From Actinomadura alba (GTDB lineage: Bacteria; Actinomycetota; Actinomycetes; Streptosporangiales; Streptosporangiaceae), in contig NZ_JABVEC010000002.1 of the NCBI RefSeq assembly GCF_014323705.1, forward strand, positions 248,001-312,000: 64,000 bases of DNA, read 5' to 3'. The notes under the pieces are model-generated. The model was not told the origin of the DNA. It saw only the letters and a program-made list of their open reading frames with translations, and did no database searches. The position numbers were made by a program, and so were the translations under genes. Position 1 is the first letter of the stretch. Each line of letters starts with the position of its first letter. Positions 24,887-33,444 of the stretch are shown here, piece by piece.

Positions 24887-26417
24887 AGAGGCGCAGGGCG
24901 TTCAGCGCGGCGGGGTCGCCCGCCTTGGCCCACGTCGCGGCCACGTCGTTCAGCGCGGACCTCGCCTCGGCCCGTTCGATCTCGTACAGCGCACCCAGCG
25001 TGAACGCCTCGCGCGGATCGGTCGAGTCGGCGGCGATCCGGGCGAGGTGCTCCTGGGCGATCACGCCGTCCTGGAACCGGCCCAGCACGTCCTGCATCGC
25101 CTGGGCGTTCGCGGCGACGGTGGCGGCCGGCTTGCCCAGTACCCCCTGGGCGGCCTCGGCCGCGTAGCGGGCCCGCTTCGCCTCCTTGCGGGTCTCGTGC
25201 CGAGCGGTGTCGCGTTCCTCCGGCGGGGCCGCCTCGATGCCGTCATAGGCGCGCTGCAGCTTGCGCCAGGCCTGCCGTACCAGCCTCCGCAGCTCCTTGG
25301 CCGCCTCGCGGTCGGCCCGGTCGGTGAGCGGTGGGTCGGCGAGCAGCTCGTCGAGGGCGTCGAGCAGCCGGAAGTAGCGGGGCTCTCCCAGGGCCGTGTT
25401 GAGCCGGCGGTAGGCGGCGGTCTCCTGGTTCCGCAGGGCGTCGAGCCACCCCTGATGCGCGGCCAGATCCGCGGGCAGCGCGTCGAGGCGGCCGGTGAAG
25501 CGCTCGCGCAGCACTTCGAGGTCGCGGACCGCACCGAGCTCGTCGGCCAGCCATTTCAGCTCGGGCCGCAGCGCGTCGGTGCGGCTCCGGTCCAGCACCG
25601 GCCGGTAGCTCTTCAGCGCGCTGCGGATCCGGCGCACCGACACCCGCATCTTGTGCACGGCGTCGTACTCGGCCAGCCGGGCCTTGGGGTCGTGTGCGAG
25701 CAGCGCGTCGACCTGCGCGGCCAGATAGGCCGTGAGGGCGGCACCGGCGGTGCCCTGGGCGGGACCGGTGGCCGGTGGCCGCTGTTCCCGGCCGCGTGCC
25801 AACACCGGCTCGAGCACCCTCCCCAGCTTGGAGGCGGATTCGGCCTTGCGCGCGCCGGCCTTGCGCACCCGCTTGCCCACGGCCTTCAGCAGGGCCGCCG
25901 GCCCGTCGACGAGCTCGACCTCGATCTCGCGCCACGTTCCTCCGGAGGGCGGGCCGCCGCTCTCACCGTCGGCACCGGCGATCACCTGTCCGGCCACGGC
26001 GTCGTCGGCCACCTCGGCGAGGACCTCGCCGTCCGGGCCGAGCAGCCGGATGACCGTACGGCCCGTCTCGAGGGTCGCCACCGGCTGGAGCGGCTCGCCG
26101 CGGGTGTGCGCCGAGACCAGGCCGGCGAGCCGGGCGGGGACGACCTGGGCCCGGCCGAGCGGCGCGCGCAGTTCCTTCTTGGTGTCCGGTCCGACCGGCA
26201 TCTTCAGGTGCCAGCCCGCGTCGTCACCGCCACGGCGGCGGCGGAGGGTGATGCCGCGGGCCGCCAGCCGGAGATCTGGAGTGTCGAAGTACTTCGCCAC
26301 GAGAAGGTGCGTCTGGGGTTCACCGACCGCGTGAACGCCGGGTACGTCGCTCAGGTCCGGCAAGACGAAGTCGGACTCGGCGTCGTACTTCCGCTCGATC
26401 TCCACATGGTCGGCCAC
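24885..26417 (-). CDS. CYTH and CHAD domain protein (polyphosphate-related)
   Basis: 510 aa from GTG 26417, which has a GGAGG ribosome site; an in-frame extension to 26510 lacks one. Residues ~5-200 are a CYTH triphosphate-tunnel domain opening with VEIERKYD (the ExExK signature) and rich in alternating Arg/Lys/Glu strands. Residues ~240-505 are a CHAD helical domain with conserved basic and His residues (YDAVHKMRVSVRRIRSALK, LKWLADELGAVRDLEVL, HETRKEAKRARYAAE). CHAD domains bind inorganic polyphosphate and CYTH domains hydrolyse tri- or polyphosphates. Its location near ppk1 and mutT1 fits a role in polyphosphate binding or turnover. Confidence 0.92.
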   Translation of the reverse strand: MADHVEIERKYDAESDFVLPDLSDVPGVHAVGEPQTHLLVAKYFDTPDLRLAARGITLRRRRGGDDAGWHLKMPVGPDTKKELRAPLGRAQVVPARLAGLVSAHTRGEPLQPVATLETGRTVIRLLGPDGEVLAEVADDAVAGQVIAGADGESGGPPSGGTWREIEVELVDGPAALLKAVGKRVRKAGARKAESASKLGRVLEPVLARGREQRPPATGPAQGTAGAALTAYLAAQVDALLAHDPKARLAEYDAVHKMRVSVRRIRSALKSYRPVLDRSRTDALRPELKWLADELGAVRDLEVLRERFTGRLDALPADLAAHQGWLDALRNQETAAYRRLNTALGEPRYFRLLDALDELLADPPLTDRADREAAKELRRLVRQAWRKLQRAYDGIEAAPPEERDTARHETRKEAKRARYAAEAAQGVLGKPAATVAANAQAMQDVLGRFQDGVIAQEHLARIAADSTDPREAFTLGALYEIERAEARSALNDVAATWAKAGDPAALNALRL

Positions 26418-26572
26418 GCCGGTTCCTCCGCCCCCACGTGACGCTCGCGCCACATTGGTAAATCTTGCGCAACGGTCAGATAACGGTAGACGTCCGATTT
26501 TAAGGTACAAGTAAGACGGCCCTTGGCGTCCCGCCGGAGCGGGCGTGCCGAGGGCGCGGCGCCCGTCGCGGG

Positions 26573-27052
26573 TTACGCGCTCGGCGGTTCGGCGTAACGC
26601 TGCAGGTAGAGCGGCTCGCCCAGCGTCTCGACGAGCTGCAGTTCGGTCTCGAGGTAGTCCAGGTGCTCTTCCTCATCCGCGAGGATGTCCTCGAAGATGC
26701 GCGCCGACGTGACGTCGCCGCGCGAGCGCATGAGCTCGATGCCGGGCCGCAGGCGCGCCACCGCCTCGAGTTCGACGGCCATGTCGGCCTTCAGCTGTTC
26801 GACGACGGTCTGCCCGATGCGCAGGGTGCCCAGCTTCTGGTAGTTCGGAAGCCCCTCGAGGAAGAGGATGCGGTCGGTCAGCCGCTCGGCGTGCCGCATC
26901 TCGTCGAAGGACTCGGCGCGGGTGTGTTCGGCGAGGCGGGTGAAGCCCCAGTTCTGCTGCATCTTCGCGTGCAGGAAGTACTGGTTGATCGCGGTGAGCT
27001 CTGCGGTCAGCTGCTCGTTGAGCAGCGCGATGATGTCCTTGTCGCCTTCCAT
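26573..27052 (-). CDS. bfr: Bacterioferritin
   Basis: Heme-containing 24-mer iron store, 159 aa from ATG 27052 (start MEGDKDIIALLN matches the family; an ATG six codons upstream is possible). All diiron ferroxidase ligands are at canonical positions: Glu18, Glu51, His54, Glu94, Glu127 and His130. The heme ligand Met52 is also present (FDEMRHAE), so this is a heme-binding Bfr rather than a heme-free ferritin. Follows bfd on the same strand with a 97-bp gap, suggesting an operon or tandem promoters under the iron box upstream of bfd. Confidence 0.96.
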   Translation of the reverse strand: MEGDKDIIALLNEQLTAELTAINQYFLHAKMQQNWGFTRLAEHTRAESFDEMRHAERLTDRILFLEGLPNYQKLGTLRIGQTVVEQLKADMAVELEAVARLRPGIELMRSRGDVTSARIFEDILADEEEHLDYLETELQLVETLGEPLYLQRYAEPPSA

Positions 27053-27149
27053 ACCGTCCAATCGTGGCATGACCGGCGCCGGAATGGCAGCCTCGCCTCC
27101 CATGATCGGCGGTACGCGGCCCGGAACGCCGCCCCCGGCCGTGGCCGGA

Positions 27150-27383
27150 TCAGGCGGCCGTGCCGACCTCGGCGTCGAGGCCGGCGAGCGTGCCCGAAAG
27201 GTCGTCCGCGAGGAGGTCCGGTGCCCGGCGCTCGCTGACCAGGGCGCACAGCCGCTTGGTGCAGGAGCCGCAGCCGGGCGGCATCCCGCAGGCCGCGCGG
27301 ACCTCCTTGACCGAGGCGGCTCCGGCGGTGATGCGGCCACGTACGTCGTCTTCAGTGACGGCGTGGCAGATGCAGACGTACAT
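27150..27383 (-). CDS. bfd: Bacterioferritin-associated ferredoxin
   Basis: A 77-aa [2Fe-2S] protein with the exact Bfd cysteine pattern Cys4, Cys6, Cys38, Cys41 (MYVCICHAVTEDDV at the start and PPGCGSC). In other bacteria Bfd docks on bacterioferritin and passes electrons to heme to release Fe2+ under iron starvation. A good IdeR/DmdR-type operator lies 46-64 bp upstream of its ATG, so repression in iron-replete cells is expected. A ~35-residue tail after the cluster domain is longer than in E. coli Bfd. Confidence 0.94.
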   Translation of the reverse strand: MYVCICHAVTEDDVRGRITAGAASVKEVRAACGMPPGCGSCTKRLCALVSERRAPDLLADDLSGTLAGLDAEVGTAA

Positions 27384-27725
27384 CCGGTGAAGTGCCTCTC
27401 GGTCCCGAGCCCGGTCAACGGGCCCCCTTTAGGTAAGCCTCCCCTAAGTTAGCCCACTACGGCGATTATGGCCAGTCTGGGGCCTCGGGTGGGACTCGTT
27501 CCCGTTTGTGAAGATCTTTGAGGGGCTCGGGCCGCGGTGCGGCGGTCCGGCCGCTCCGGGGCGACGCTGCACCCGAGTCACGTTCGGTGACGACTTCGAC
27601 ATGGGCGGTTGTATCTGGTTAAAGCTGCTTCAGCCGTGTTCAAGCAAGTACTACGAGTGTTAAACCGCAGGTCAAGGCGCTCGCACTAAGCGGGAAACGT
27701 TCTTGAATAGTCCTACGATCGGGAC
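27384..27725. other. 342-bp intergenic control region between bfd and a two-component system
   Basis: Divergent non-coding region. The left part has the iron box at 27429-27447 serving bfd/bfr. The right part (27600-27725) is comparatively AT-richer and should hold the promoter of the response regulator starting at 27726; TACGAT (27713-27718) resembles a -10 but is too near the ATG to be certain. No ORF or RNA gene seen. Confidence 0.5.
27429..27447 (-). promoter_or_regulatory. Predicted IdeR/DmdR iron box
   Basis: TTAGGTAAGCCTCCCCTAA agrees with the 19-bp IdeR/DtxR/DmdR consensus TTAGGTWAGSCTWACCTAA at all but two positions. It lies 46-64 bp upstream of the bfd ATG, where repressor binding would block transcription when iron is sufficient. 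The identification is by consensus match; binding is inferred. Confidence 0.75.
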
Positions 27726-28397
27726 ATGACCTCAGTACTGCTCGCCGAGGACGACACGTCCATCTCTGAGCCCCTTGCTCGCGCGTTGCGACGGGAGGGG
27801 TACAACGTTGAAGTCAGCCCCGATGGGCCTCAGGCCCTGGAGCGAGCGCTCGGGGGCGGTGTGGATCTCATTGTCCTCGATCTCGGCCTGCCCGAGCTCG
27901 ACGGGCTCGAAGTCGCACGCCGCGTGCGCTCCGAAGGGCACGGGGTGCCGATTCTCATCCTCACCGCACGCGCCGACGAGGTGGACACCGTCGTCGGGCT
28001 CGACGCCGGTGCGGATGACTACGTCACCAAGCCATTCCGGCTGGCCGAACTGCTCGCGCGGGTCCGCGCGCTGCTCCGCAGGGGCAGCACCGAGACGCCG
28101 ATCGTTCAGGGCGTCCGGATCGACGCCGAGTCCCGCCGGGCCTGGATGGGTGAGCAGGAGCTCCAGCTCACCACGAAGGAATTCGATCTCCTGCGGGTCC
28201 TGGTCCGCGACGCGGGCAAGGTCGTCACGCGGGAACAGATCATGAGGGAGGTGTGGGACACGAACTGGTGGGGGTCGACGAAGACGCTGGACATGCACAT
28301 CTCGTGGTTGCGGCGGAAGCTCGGCGACGACGCCGCCAGCCCCCGTTACATAACGACGGTGCGAGGGGTCGGTTTCCGCTTCGAACGCGGTGACTAG
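27726..28397 (+). CDS. OmpR/PhoB-family response regulator
   Basis: A 223-aa regulator. Receiver: LLAEDDTSI acidic pocket, phospho-Asp in LIVLDLGLPELDGLEVA, Thr in LILTARADE and Lys in DDYVTKPFRLAEL. Output winged helix: LTTKEFDLLRVLVRDAG, DMHISWLRRKLGDD, ending TTVRGVGFRFE. Followed after 81 bp by its histidine kinase on the same strand. ATG at 27726. It faces away from the iron-regulated bfd/bfr genes; no evidence links it to iron. Confidence 0.93.
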   Translation: MTSVLLAEDDTSISEPLARALRREGYNVEVSPDGPQALERALGGGVDLIVLDLGLPELDGLEVARRVRSEGHGVPILILTARADEVDTVVGLDAGADDYVTKPFRLAELLARVRALLRRGSTETPIVQGVRIDAESRRAWMGEQELQLTTKEFDLLRVLVRDAGKVVTREQIMREVWDTNWWGSTKTLDMHISWLRRKLGDDAASPRYITTVRGVGFRFERGD

Positions 28398-28478
28398 CCC
28401 GTCGGCCGCCGCGATCCGGCATGACGACCGCGCGATCACGGTGCAACCCCATATTCGTCCATAGCGGAAGGAGCCTTG

Positions 28479-29756
28479 ATGAGGCGCCGGCTGCTCGTGT
28501 CGACGTTCGCGGTGGCGATCGTCGCGATCCTGCTGCTCGGTATCCCCCTCGCCTATTCGACGCACAAACTGATCTATGAGGAGGCGGAGCAGTCGCTCCA
28601 GCGAGAGGCGGCGATCATTCTCGCTGGAGTGCAGCTGCGCTGGGACTCCCGACAACCCATCACCTCGGAGCAGATCGGGCATGAGTTCCCCGGTCGCTAC
28701 GTTGTGATCATCTTGCCGAACGCCTCCGTGGTGACGGCGGGAACGGTGCCGCCGAGCCGCGGGCAGCGGCTCACCGACTCGCGTGCGGCCGGCGGCATCC
28801 ACGTCGACGTCTCACAGAACGCCCAGGACGTGGAGAACGAGGCGCTGCGGTCGCTGCTGCTCATCGCGGCCCTCGTCGTGCTCGGCATCGCGGTGACGAT
28901 CGCGCTCGCCGTGTTCCAGGCACGCAAACTCACCGTGCCGCTCATCGATCTGGCCGAGACCGCCGACCGCCTCGGATCCGGCGACGCCCGGCCCCGCCGC
29001 AGGCGGTACGGGATCCCCGAGGTCGACCGGGTCGCGGAGGTGCTCGACCGCAGCGCCGTGCGGATCGCCGACCTGCTGGCCGCGAGCCGCGAGTTCGCCT
29101 CCGACGCGAGCCACCAGCTCCGCACACCGCTCACCGCGCTGTCGATGCGGCTCGAGGAGATGGTCGAGGCGGCGGACTACCCCGACCTGGTCCGTGAGGA
29201 GGGCGCGGCGGCGCTGGCCCAGGCGGAGCGGCTCGTCGCCGTCGTCGAGCAGCTCCTCGCCCGCGCGCGGCACGACCGTACGGGCGCCGCGACCGCGGTG
29301 GCCGTCGACGACATCGTGGCGCAGCAGGTCGAGGAGTGGCAGCCGATCTTCCAGCGGGACGGCCGACGGGTCGAGGTCACCGGGGAACGGGGGCTCGTCG
29401 CGGTGGTGACCAGGGCCGGGCTCTCCCAGATCATCGCGACTTTGCTGGACAACTCGCTCGTGCACGGCGCCGGAAGGGTCACCCTGTGCACCAAGCTCAC
29501 CGCCGGATCGGTGGTCGTGGAGATCGGCGATGAGGGCCCGGGGGTGCCGCCCGATCTGGAGCGCAAGGTCTTCGACCGCAGTGTGAGCAGCGGCGAGGGC
29601 ACCGGCCTCGGGCTCTACCTGGCCCGCTCGCTCGTCGCCGTCGATGGGGGGCGGCTGGAACTCGTACGTGCCCGCCCGGCGGTGTTCGCGATCTTCTTGA
29701 GGGAGGCCGCCGACGTCCGGGCGGCGGGGGAGCGGCTCGTCATCGGGCCCGCGTGA
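28479..29756 (+). CDS. Sensor histidine kinase with HAMP domain
   Basis: A 425-aa membrane kinase starting at ATG 28479 (AAGGAG site; the TTG just before is unlikely). TM1 at residues ~6-25, an extracytoplasmic sensor of ~95 residues, TM2 at ~125-147 (LLLIAALVVLGIAVTIALAV), HAMP to ~200, phospho-acceptor motif FASDASHQLRTPLTALS, N box LLDNSLVHGAG, G1 DEGPGVPP and G2 GEGTGLGLYLARSL. The Gln after the phospho-His, in place of Glu, is common in actinomycetes. Cognate regulator is immediately upstream. Its 3' end overlaps the converging gtrA gene by 17 bp. Confidence 0.93.
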   Translation: MRRRLLVSTFAVAIVAILLLGIPLAYSTHKLIYEEAEQSLQREAAIILAGVQLRWDSRQPITSEQIGHEFPGRYVVIILPNASVVTAGTVPPSRGQRLTDSRAAGGIHVDVSQNAQDVENEALRSLLLIAALVVLGIAVTIALAVFQARKLTVPLIDLAETADRLGSGDARPRRRRYGIPEVDRVAEVLDRSAVRIADLLAASREFASDASHQLRTPLTALSMRLEEMVEAADYPDLVREEGAAALAQAERLVAVVEQLLARARHDRTGAATAVAVDDIVAQQVEEWQPIFQRDGRRVEVTGERGLVAVVTRAGLSQIIATLLDNSLVHGAGRVTLCTKLTAGSVVVEIGDEGPGVPPDLERKVFDRSVSSGEGTGLGLYLARSLVAVDGGRLELVRARPAVFAIFLREAADVRAAGERLVIGPA

Positions 29757-30339
29757 CCTGCCCCGAGTGCAACTCAACGTGGCCGACGTCGGCGGGCGGG
29801 CGGCGCTCGTCGTGGCCCCAGGCCGGGCGGTCGCCGGGAACGTGCGTCGCCGTCTGCGGGGCACCGCCGGTCCCCGGCAGCCCCGTGTGCGCGTCCACCG
29901 GCGGTGCCGACATGGGGAGGAACACCCACTTCTTGTACGACCAGAAGCGGAACAGTGTGGCCACTCCCGTGCCGATGATCAGTGAGACGTTGAAGGCGAT
30001 CGGGTTGCGCTGGTCGAGCACGTAGTAGGTGAATCCGATGAACAACTGGGTGATCACCAGGCCGATGCCGTTGAGCCCGAAGAACAGGGCGTACTCACGG
30101 CCGAGCCCCGTACGGTCCCGGTGCCGGAAGGTCCAGTGCCGGTTCGCGAAGTACGCGAACGTGGTGGAGACCACGGTCGCGACCCCGTTGGACGTGAGCG
30201 GGCCCACATCCAGACCGGCGTGCAGGATGTTGCCGGTGCCGATGGTGATGACGAAGGCGATGGCCCCTACGCTGCCGAACTTCGCGAGCTCGTGCGCGAG
30301 ACGCGCGAACCGTCGGTAGAGATTGACGACAAAGCTCAC
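29740..30339 (-). CDS. GtrA-family membrane protein
   Basis: About 199 aa from GTG 30339 (weak AAGGGAC site; an in-frame ATG at 30441 is possible). Four membrane helices are visible (FGSVGAIAFVITIGTGNIL; GVATVVSTTFAYFANRHWTF; LFFGLNGIGLVITQLFIGF; AFNVSLIIGTGVATLFRFW), and the GtrA signature NRHWTFRHR follows helix 2. GtrA proteins help flip or position polyprenyl-linked sugars for wall polysaccharide modification. The C-terminal ~45 residues are a hydrophilic Pro/Gly/His-rich tail that overlaps the 3' end of the histidine kinase gene. Adjacent to purK on the other strand. Confidence 0.88.
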   Translation of the reverse strand: MSFVVNLYRRFARLAHELAKFGSVGAIAFVITIGTGNILHAGLDVGPLTSNGVATVVSTTFAYFANRHWTFRHRDRTGLGREYALFFGLNGIGLVITQLFIGFTYYVLDQRNPIAFNVSLIIGTGVATLFRFWSYKKWVFLPMSAPPVDAHTGLPGTGGAPQTATHVPGDRPAWGHDERRPPADVGHVELHSGQVTRAR

Positions 30340-30562
30340 GGAGACGGACCGTCCCTTCGGGATACCAGCACATTGCGGCACATCGAGGATAGAGGCTGAG
30401 CGAGATGGCCGTGCTGCATTGCCTCTGTGTCTGATCGCCACCCGCGTGTGTGTTGCTTCCCTCTTACATGGACGGTGAACCTCCCCGTATCGTTCACATC
30501 TTCGGCGGGCGGATAACCTCGTGCACGTGAGAGATCCTGCTCAGCGCGGTGGAGACACCCGG

Positions 30563-31699
30563 ATGCCGGTTGTGGGAATGATAGGCGGCGGGCAACTGGC
30601 CCGGATGACCCAGCAGGCGGCGATCGGGCTCGGCGTGACGCTGCGGGTCCTCAGCGACTCGGCTCACGCGTCGGCCGCGCGTGCCTGCGCGGACGTGCGG
30701 ATCGGCGACCATGGCTCACTCGACGACCTGAGCGCCTTCGCCAAGGGCTGTGACGCCGTCACCTTCGACCACGAGCACGTCCCGTCCGATCACATCCGGG
30801 CGCTCGAGGCGGGCGGCATCGCCTGCCGGCCCGGGGCGGACGCGCTGCTGCACGCCCAGAACAAGCTGATCATGCGGGAGCGGCTCAGCGCCGCCGGAGT
30901 TCCGTCCCCCCGGTTCTCCCCCGTGCGCGAGCCCGCCGACCTGGCCGCCTTCGCCGAGCGGACGGGATGGCCGGTCGTCCTCAAGGCCGCCTTGGGCGGG
31001 TACGACGGCAAGGGCGTCTGGGTGTTCCACTCCGTGGACGAGGCCCGCGACGTGATCGACGGCGCGGTGGCCCGGGGAGTGGAACTGCTGGCCGAGGAGC
31101 ACGTGCCGTTCCGGCGCGAACTGGCAGCGCTGGTCGCCCGCTCGCCGTACGGTCAGGGCGCCGCCTATCCCATCGTCGAGACCGTCCAGCGCGACGGCAT
31201 CTGCCATGAGGTGATCGCCCCGGCGCCCGGTCTGGACGAGGAGGTCGCGGCGCGGGCCCAGGGGCTCGCCCTCGACATCGCCGAGCGGCTCGGCGTGGTC
31301 GGCCTGCTCGCCGTGGAGATGTTCGAGACCGACTCGGGGATCCTCGTCAACGAGCTGGCGATGCGCCCGCACAACTCCGGGCACTGGACGATCGAGGGTT
31401 CCCGGACCTCCCAGTTCGAGCAGCACCTGCGGGCCGTGCTCGACCTGCCGCTCGGCTCCACCACCCCCACCGCCCCGTACACCGTGATGGCGAACGTCCT
31501 CGGCGGTGCGGACCCGGCCGTCTACGACCGCTACATCCACGTCATGGCCCATGATCCGGGCGTCAAGGTGCACTTCTACGGAAAGGAGGTGCGTCCGGGC
31601 CGCAAGATCGGTCACGTGACCGTTCTCGGCGACGACCTGGACGACCTCCTGGCACGCGCGCGGCACGCCGCCGACTACCTCAGGGAAGGCCCCCGGTGA
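30563..31699 (+). CDS. purK: 5-(carboxyamino)imidazole ribonucleotide synthase
   Basis: ATP-grasp enzyme that carboxylates AIR to N5-CAIR in purine biosynthesis. 378 aa from ATG 30563 (GGAG nine bases upstream); homology begins [14 protein letters not shown]. Conserved features include the [10 protein letters not shown] loop, [16 protein letters not shown] for ATP binding, and [17 protein letters not shown] near the active site. The stop overlaps the GTG of purE (GTGA), the standard purK-purE coupling; the two enzymes act in sequence. Confidence 0.95.
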   Translation: MPVVGMIGGGQLARMTQQAAIGLGVTLRVLSDSAHASAARACADVRIGDHGSLDDLSAFAKGCDAVTFDHEHVPSDHIRALEAGGIACRPGADALLHAQNKLIMRERLSAAGVPSPRFSPVREPADLAAFAERTGWPVVLKAALGGYDGKGVWVFHSVDEARDVIDGAVARGVELLAEEHVPFRRELAALVARSPYGQGAAYPIVETVQRDGICHEVIAPAPGLDEEVAARAQGLALDIAERLGVVGLLAVEMFETDSGILVNELAMRPHNSGHWTIEGSRTSQFEQHLRAVLDLPLGSTTPTAPYTVMANVLGGADPAVYDRYIHVMAHDPGVKVHFYGKEVRPGRKIGHVTVLGDDLDDLLARARHAADYLREGPR

Positions 31700-32196
31700 C
31701 CGCTCCACTCGTCGGCCTGGTCATGGGCAGCGACTCCGACTGGCCCGTCATGCGCGCCGCCGCCGAGGCGCTCGACGAGTTCGCCGTGCCCTACGAGGCC
31801 GACGTCGTGTCGGCCCACCGGATGCCGAACGACATGATCGCCTACGGCACGGGCGCCGCCGAGCGCGGGCTGCGCGTGATCATCGCGGGGGCGGGCGGGG
31901 CGGCCCACCTGCCCGGCATGCTGGCGTCGGTGACGCCGCTGCCGGTGATCGGCGTCCCGGTGCCGCTGAAGCACCTCGACGGCATGGACTCGCTGCTGTC
32001 CATCGTTCAGATGCCCGCCGGTGTACCGGTGGCGACGGTGTCCGTCGGGGGCGCGCGCAACGCCGGCCTGCTGGCCGTACGGATCCTGGCGGCGGCCGAC
32101 GAGGACCTGCGCGGGCGCATGACCGAGTTCCAGGCCGACCTGTACGACCAGGCGAAGGCCAAGGGCGCCCGCCTGCGCGACTCCCTCTCGCAGTGA
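31696..32196 (+). CDS. purE: N5-carboxyaminoimidazole ribonucleotide mutase
   Basis: Converts N5-CAIR to 4-carboxy-AIR. 166 aa with [14 protein letters not shown] at the N-terminus (phosphate/ribose site), [10 protein letters not shown] carrying the catalytic His, and the [19 protein letters not shown] core of class I PurE. GTG start overlaps the purK stop. Ends 10 bp from the converging acyl-CoA dehydrogenase gene. Confidence 0.95.
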   Translation: MTAPLVGLVMGSDSDWPVMRAAAEALDEFAVPYEADVVSAHRMPNDMIAYGTGAAERGLRVIIAGAGGAAHLPGMLASVTPLPVIGVPVPLKHLDGMDSLLSIVQMPAGVPVATVSVGGARNAGLLAVRILAAADEDLRGRMTEFQADLYDQAKAKGARLRDSLSQ

Positions 32197-32206
32197 GCGC
32201 CCCCGC

Positions 32207-33376
32207 CTACTTCAGGATCTGGCGGGCCATGACGACGCGCTGGATCTGGTTGGTGCCCTCGTAGATCTGGGTGATCTTGGCGTCGCGCATCATGCGCTCG
32301 ACCGGGTAGTCCTTGACGTAGCCGTAGCCGCCGAGCAGCTGCACCGCGTCGGTCGTGACCTCCATCGCGACGTCCGAGGCCAGGCACTTGCACGCGGACG
32401 ACACGAACGTGAGGTCCTTGATCGTCTCGCCGTGCATGGCGCGCTCGGACTTCACCGCGGCGTGGTAGGTGAGCTGCCGGGCGGCCTCGATCTTCATCGC
32501 CATGTCGGCGACCATGAACTGCACGCCCTGGAAGTCGGCGACGGGCCGGCCGAACTGCTTGCGTTCCTTGACGTAGCCGACGGCGTAGTCGAGGGCGCCC
32601 TGGGCGATGCCCAGCGCCTGCGCGGCGATGGTGATCCGGGTGTGGTCGAGCGTGGCCAGCGCGGTCTTGAAGCCGGTGCCCTCCGCACCGATGATCCGCT
32701 CGGCGGGGATCCGGACATCGTCCATGATCACCTGGCGGGTCGGGGACCCCTTGATCCCGAGCTTCTTCTCCGGTGCGCCGAAGGAGACGCCCTCGTCGCC
32801 CTTCTCCACCACGAAGGCGGAGATCCCCTTGGCTCCGAGTGTGGGATCGGTCACGGCCATGACCGTGTAGTAGTCCGAAACCCCCGCGTTGGTGATCCAC
32901 ATCTTGGTGCCGTTGAGCACCCAGTGATCGCCGTCACGTACGGCGCGGGTCTTCATCGAGGCGGCGTCGCTGCCAGCCTCGGGCTCCGAGAGCGCGTAAG
33001 AGAACATCGCTTCGCCTCGCGCCACCGGCGTCAGATACCGTTTCTTCAGTTCTTCGGATCCGGAAAGCAGAATCGGGACCGTCCCGAGCTTGTTCACCGC
33101 CGGGATCAGCGACGACGAGGCGCACGCACGGGCGACCTCCTCGATGACGATCACGGTGGCGAGAGCGTCGGCGCCGGCACCGTCATATGCCTCCGGAACG
33201 TGGACGGCGTGCAGGTCCGCCTGCACGAGTGCGGCGAGGACATCGTGAGGGAACTCGCCGGTCTCGTCGATCTCCGCTGCCCGCGGCGCGATCTTCGCGT
33301 CGGCGAGCTCGCGGACCGTCTGCCGGAGGAGCTCATGCTCCTCTGCGGGGCTGTACGAGGGAAAATCGGGGCTCAT
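32207..33376 (-). CDS. Acyl-CoA dehydrogenase
   Basis: A 389-aa FAD-dependent dehydrogenase for the first step of fatty acyl-CoA beta-oxidation. The signature ALSEPEAGSDAASM lies near residue 135, MWITNAG follows, and the C-terminal helical domain carries GGYGYVKDYPVERMMRDAK and IYEGTNQIQR, where the Glu is the catalytic base expected of short-/medium-chain enzymes. Length is typical. Convergent with purE and divergent from ugd (68 bp between starts). Confidence 0.93.
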   Translation of the reverse strand: MSPDFPSYSPAEEHELLRQTVRELADAKIAPRAAEIDETGEFPHDVLAALVQADLHAVHVPEAYDGAGADALATVIVIEEVARACASSSLIPAVNKLGTVPILLSGSEELKKRYLTPVARGEAMFSYALSEPEAGSDAASMKTRAVRDGDHWVLNGTKMWITNAGVSDYYTVMAVTDPTLGAKGISAFVVEKGDEGVSFGAPEKKLGIKGSPTRQVIMDDVRIPAERIIGAEGTGFKTALATLDHTRITIAAQALGIAQGALDYAVGYVKERKQFGRPVADFQGVQFMVADMAMKIEAARQLTYHAAVKSERAMHGETIKDLTFVSSACKCLASDVAMEVTTDAVQLLGGYGYVKDYPVERMMRDAKITQIYEGTNQIQRVVMARQILK

Positions 33377-33444
33377 GCCCCGAATGCTACCGGTCAGTAC
33401 GATTAATCAGTGGCGTGCGGGGACGTCTTCTGAAAGGAGTTCCC

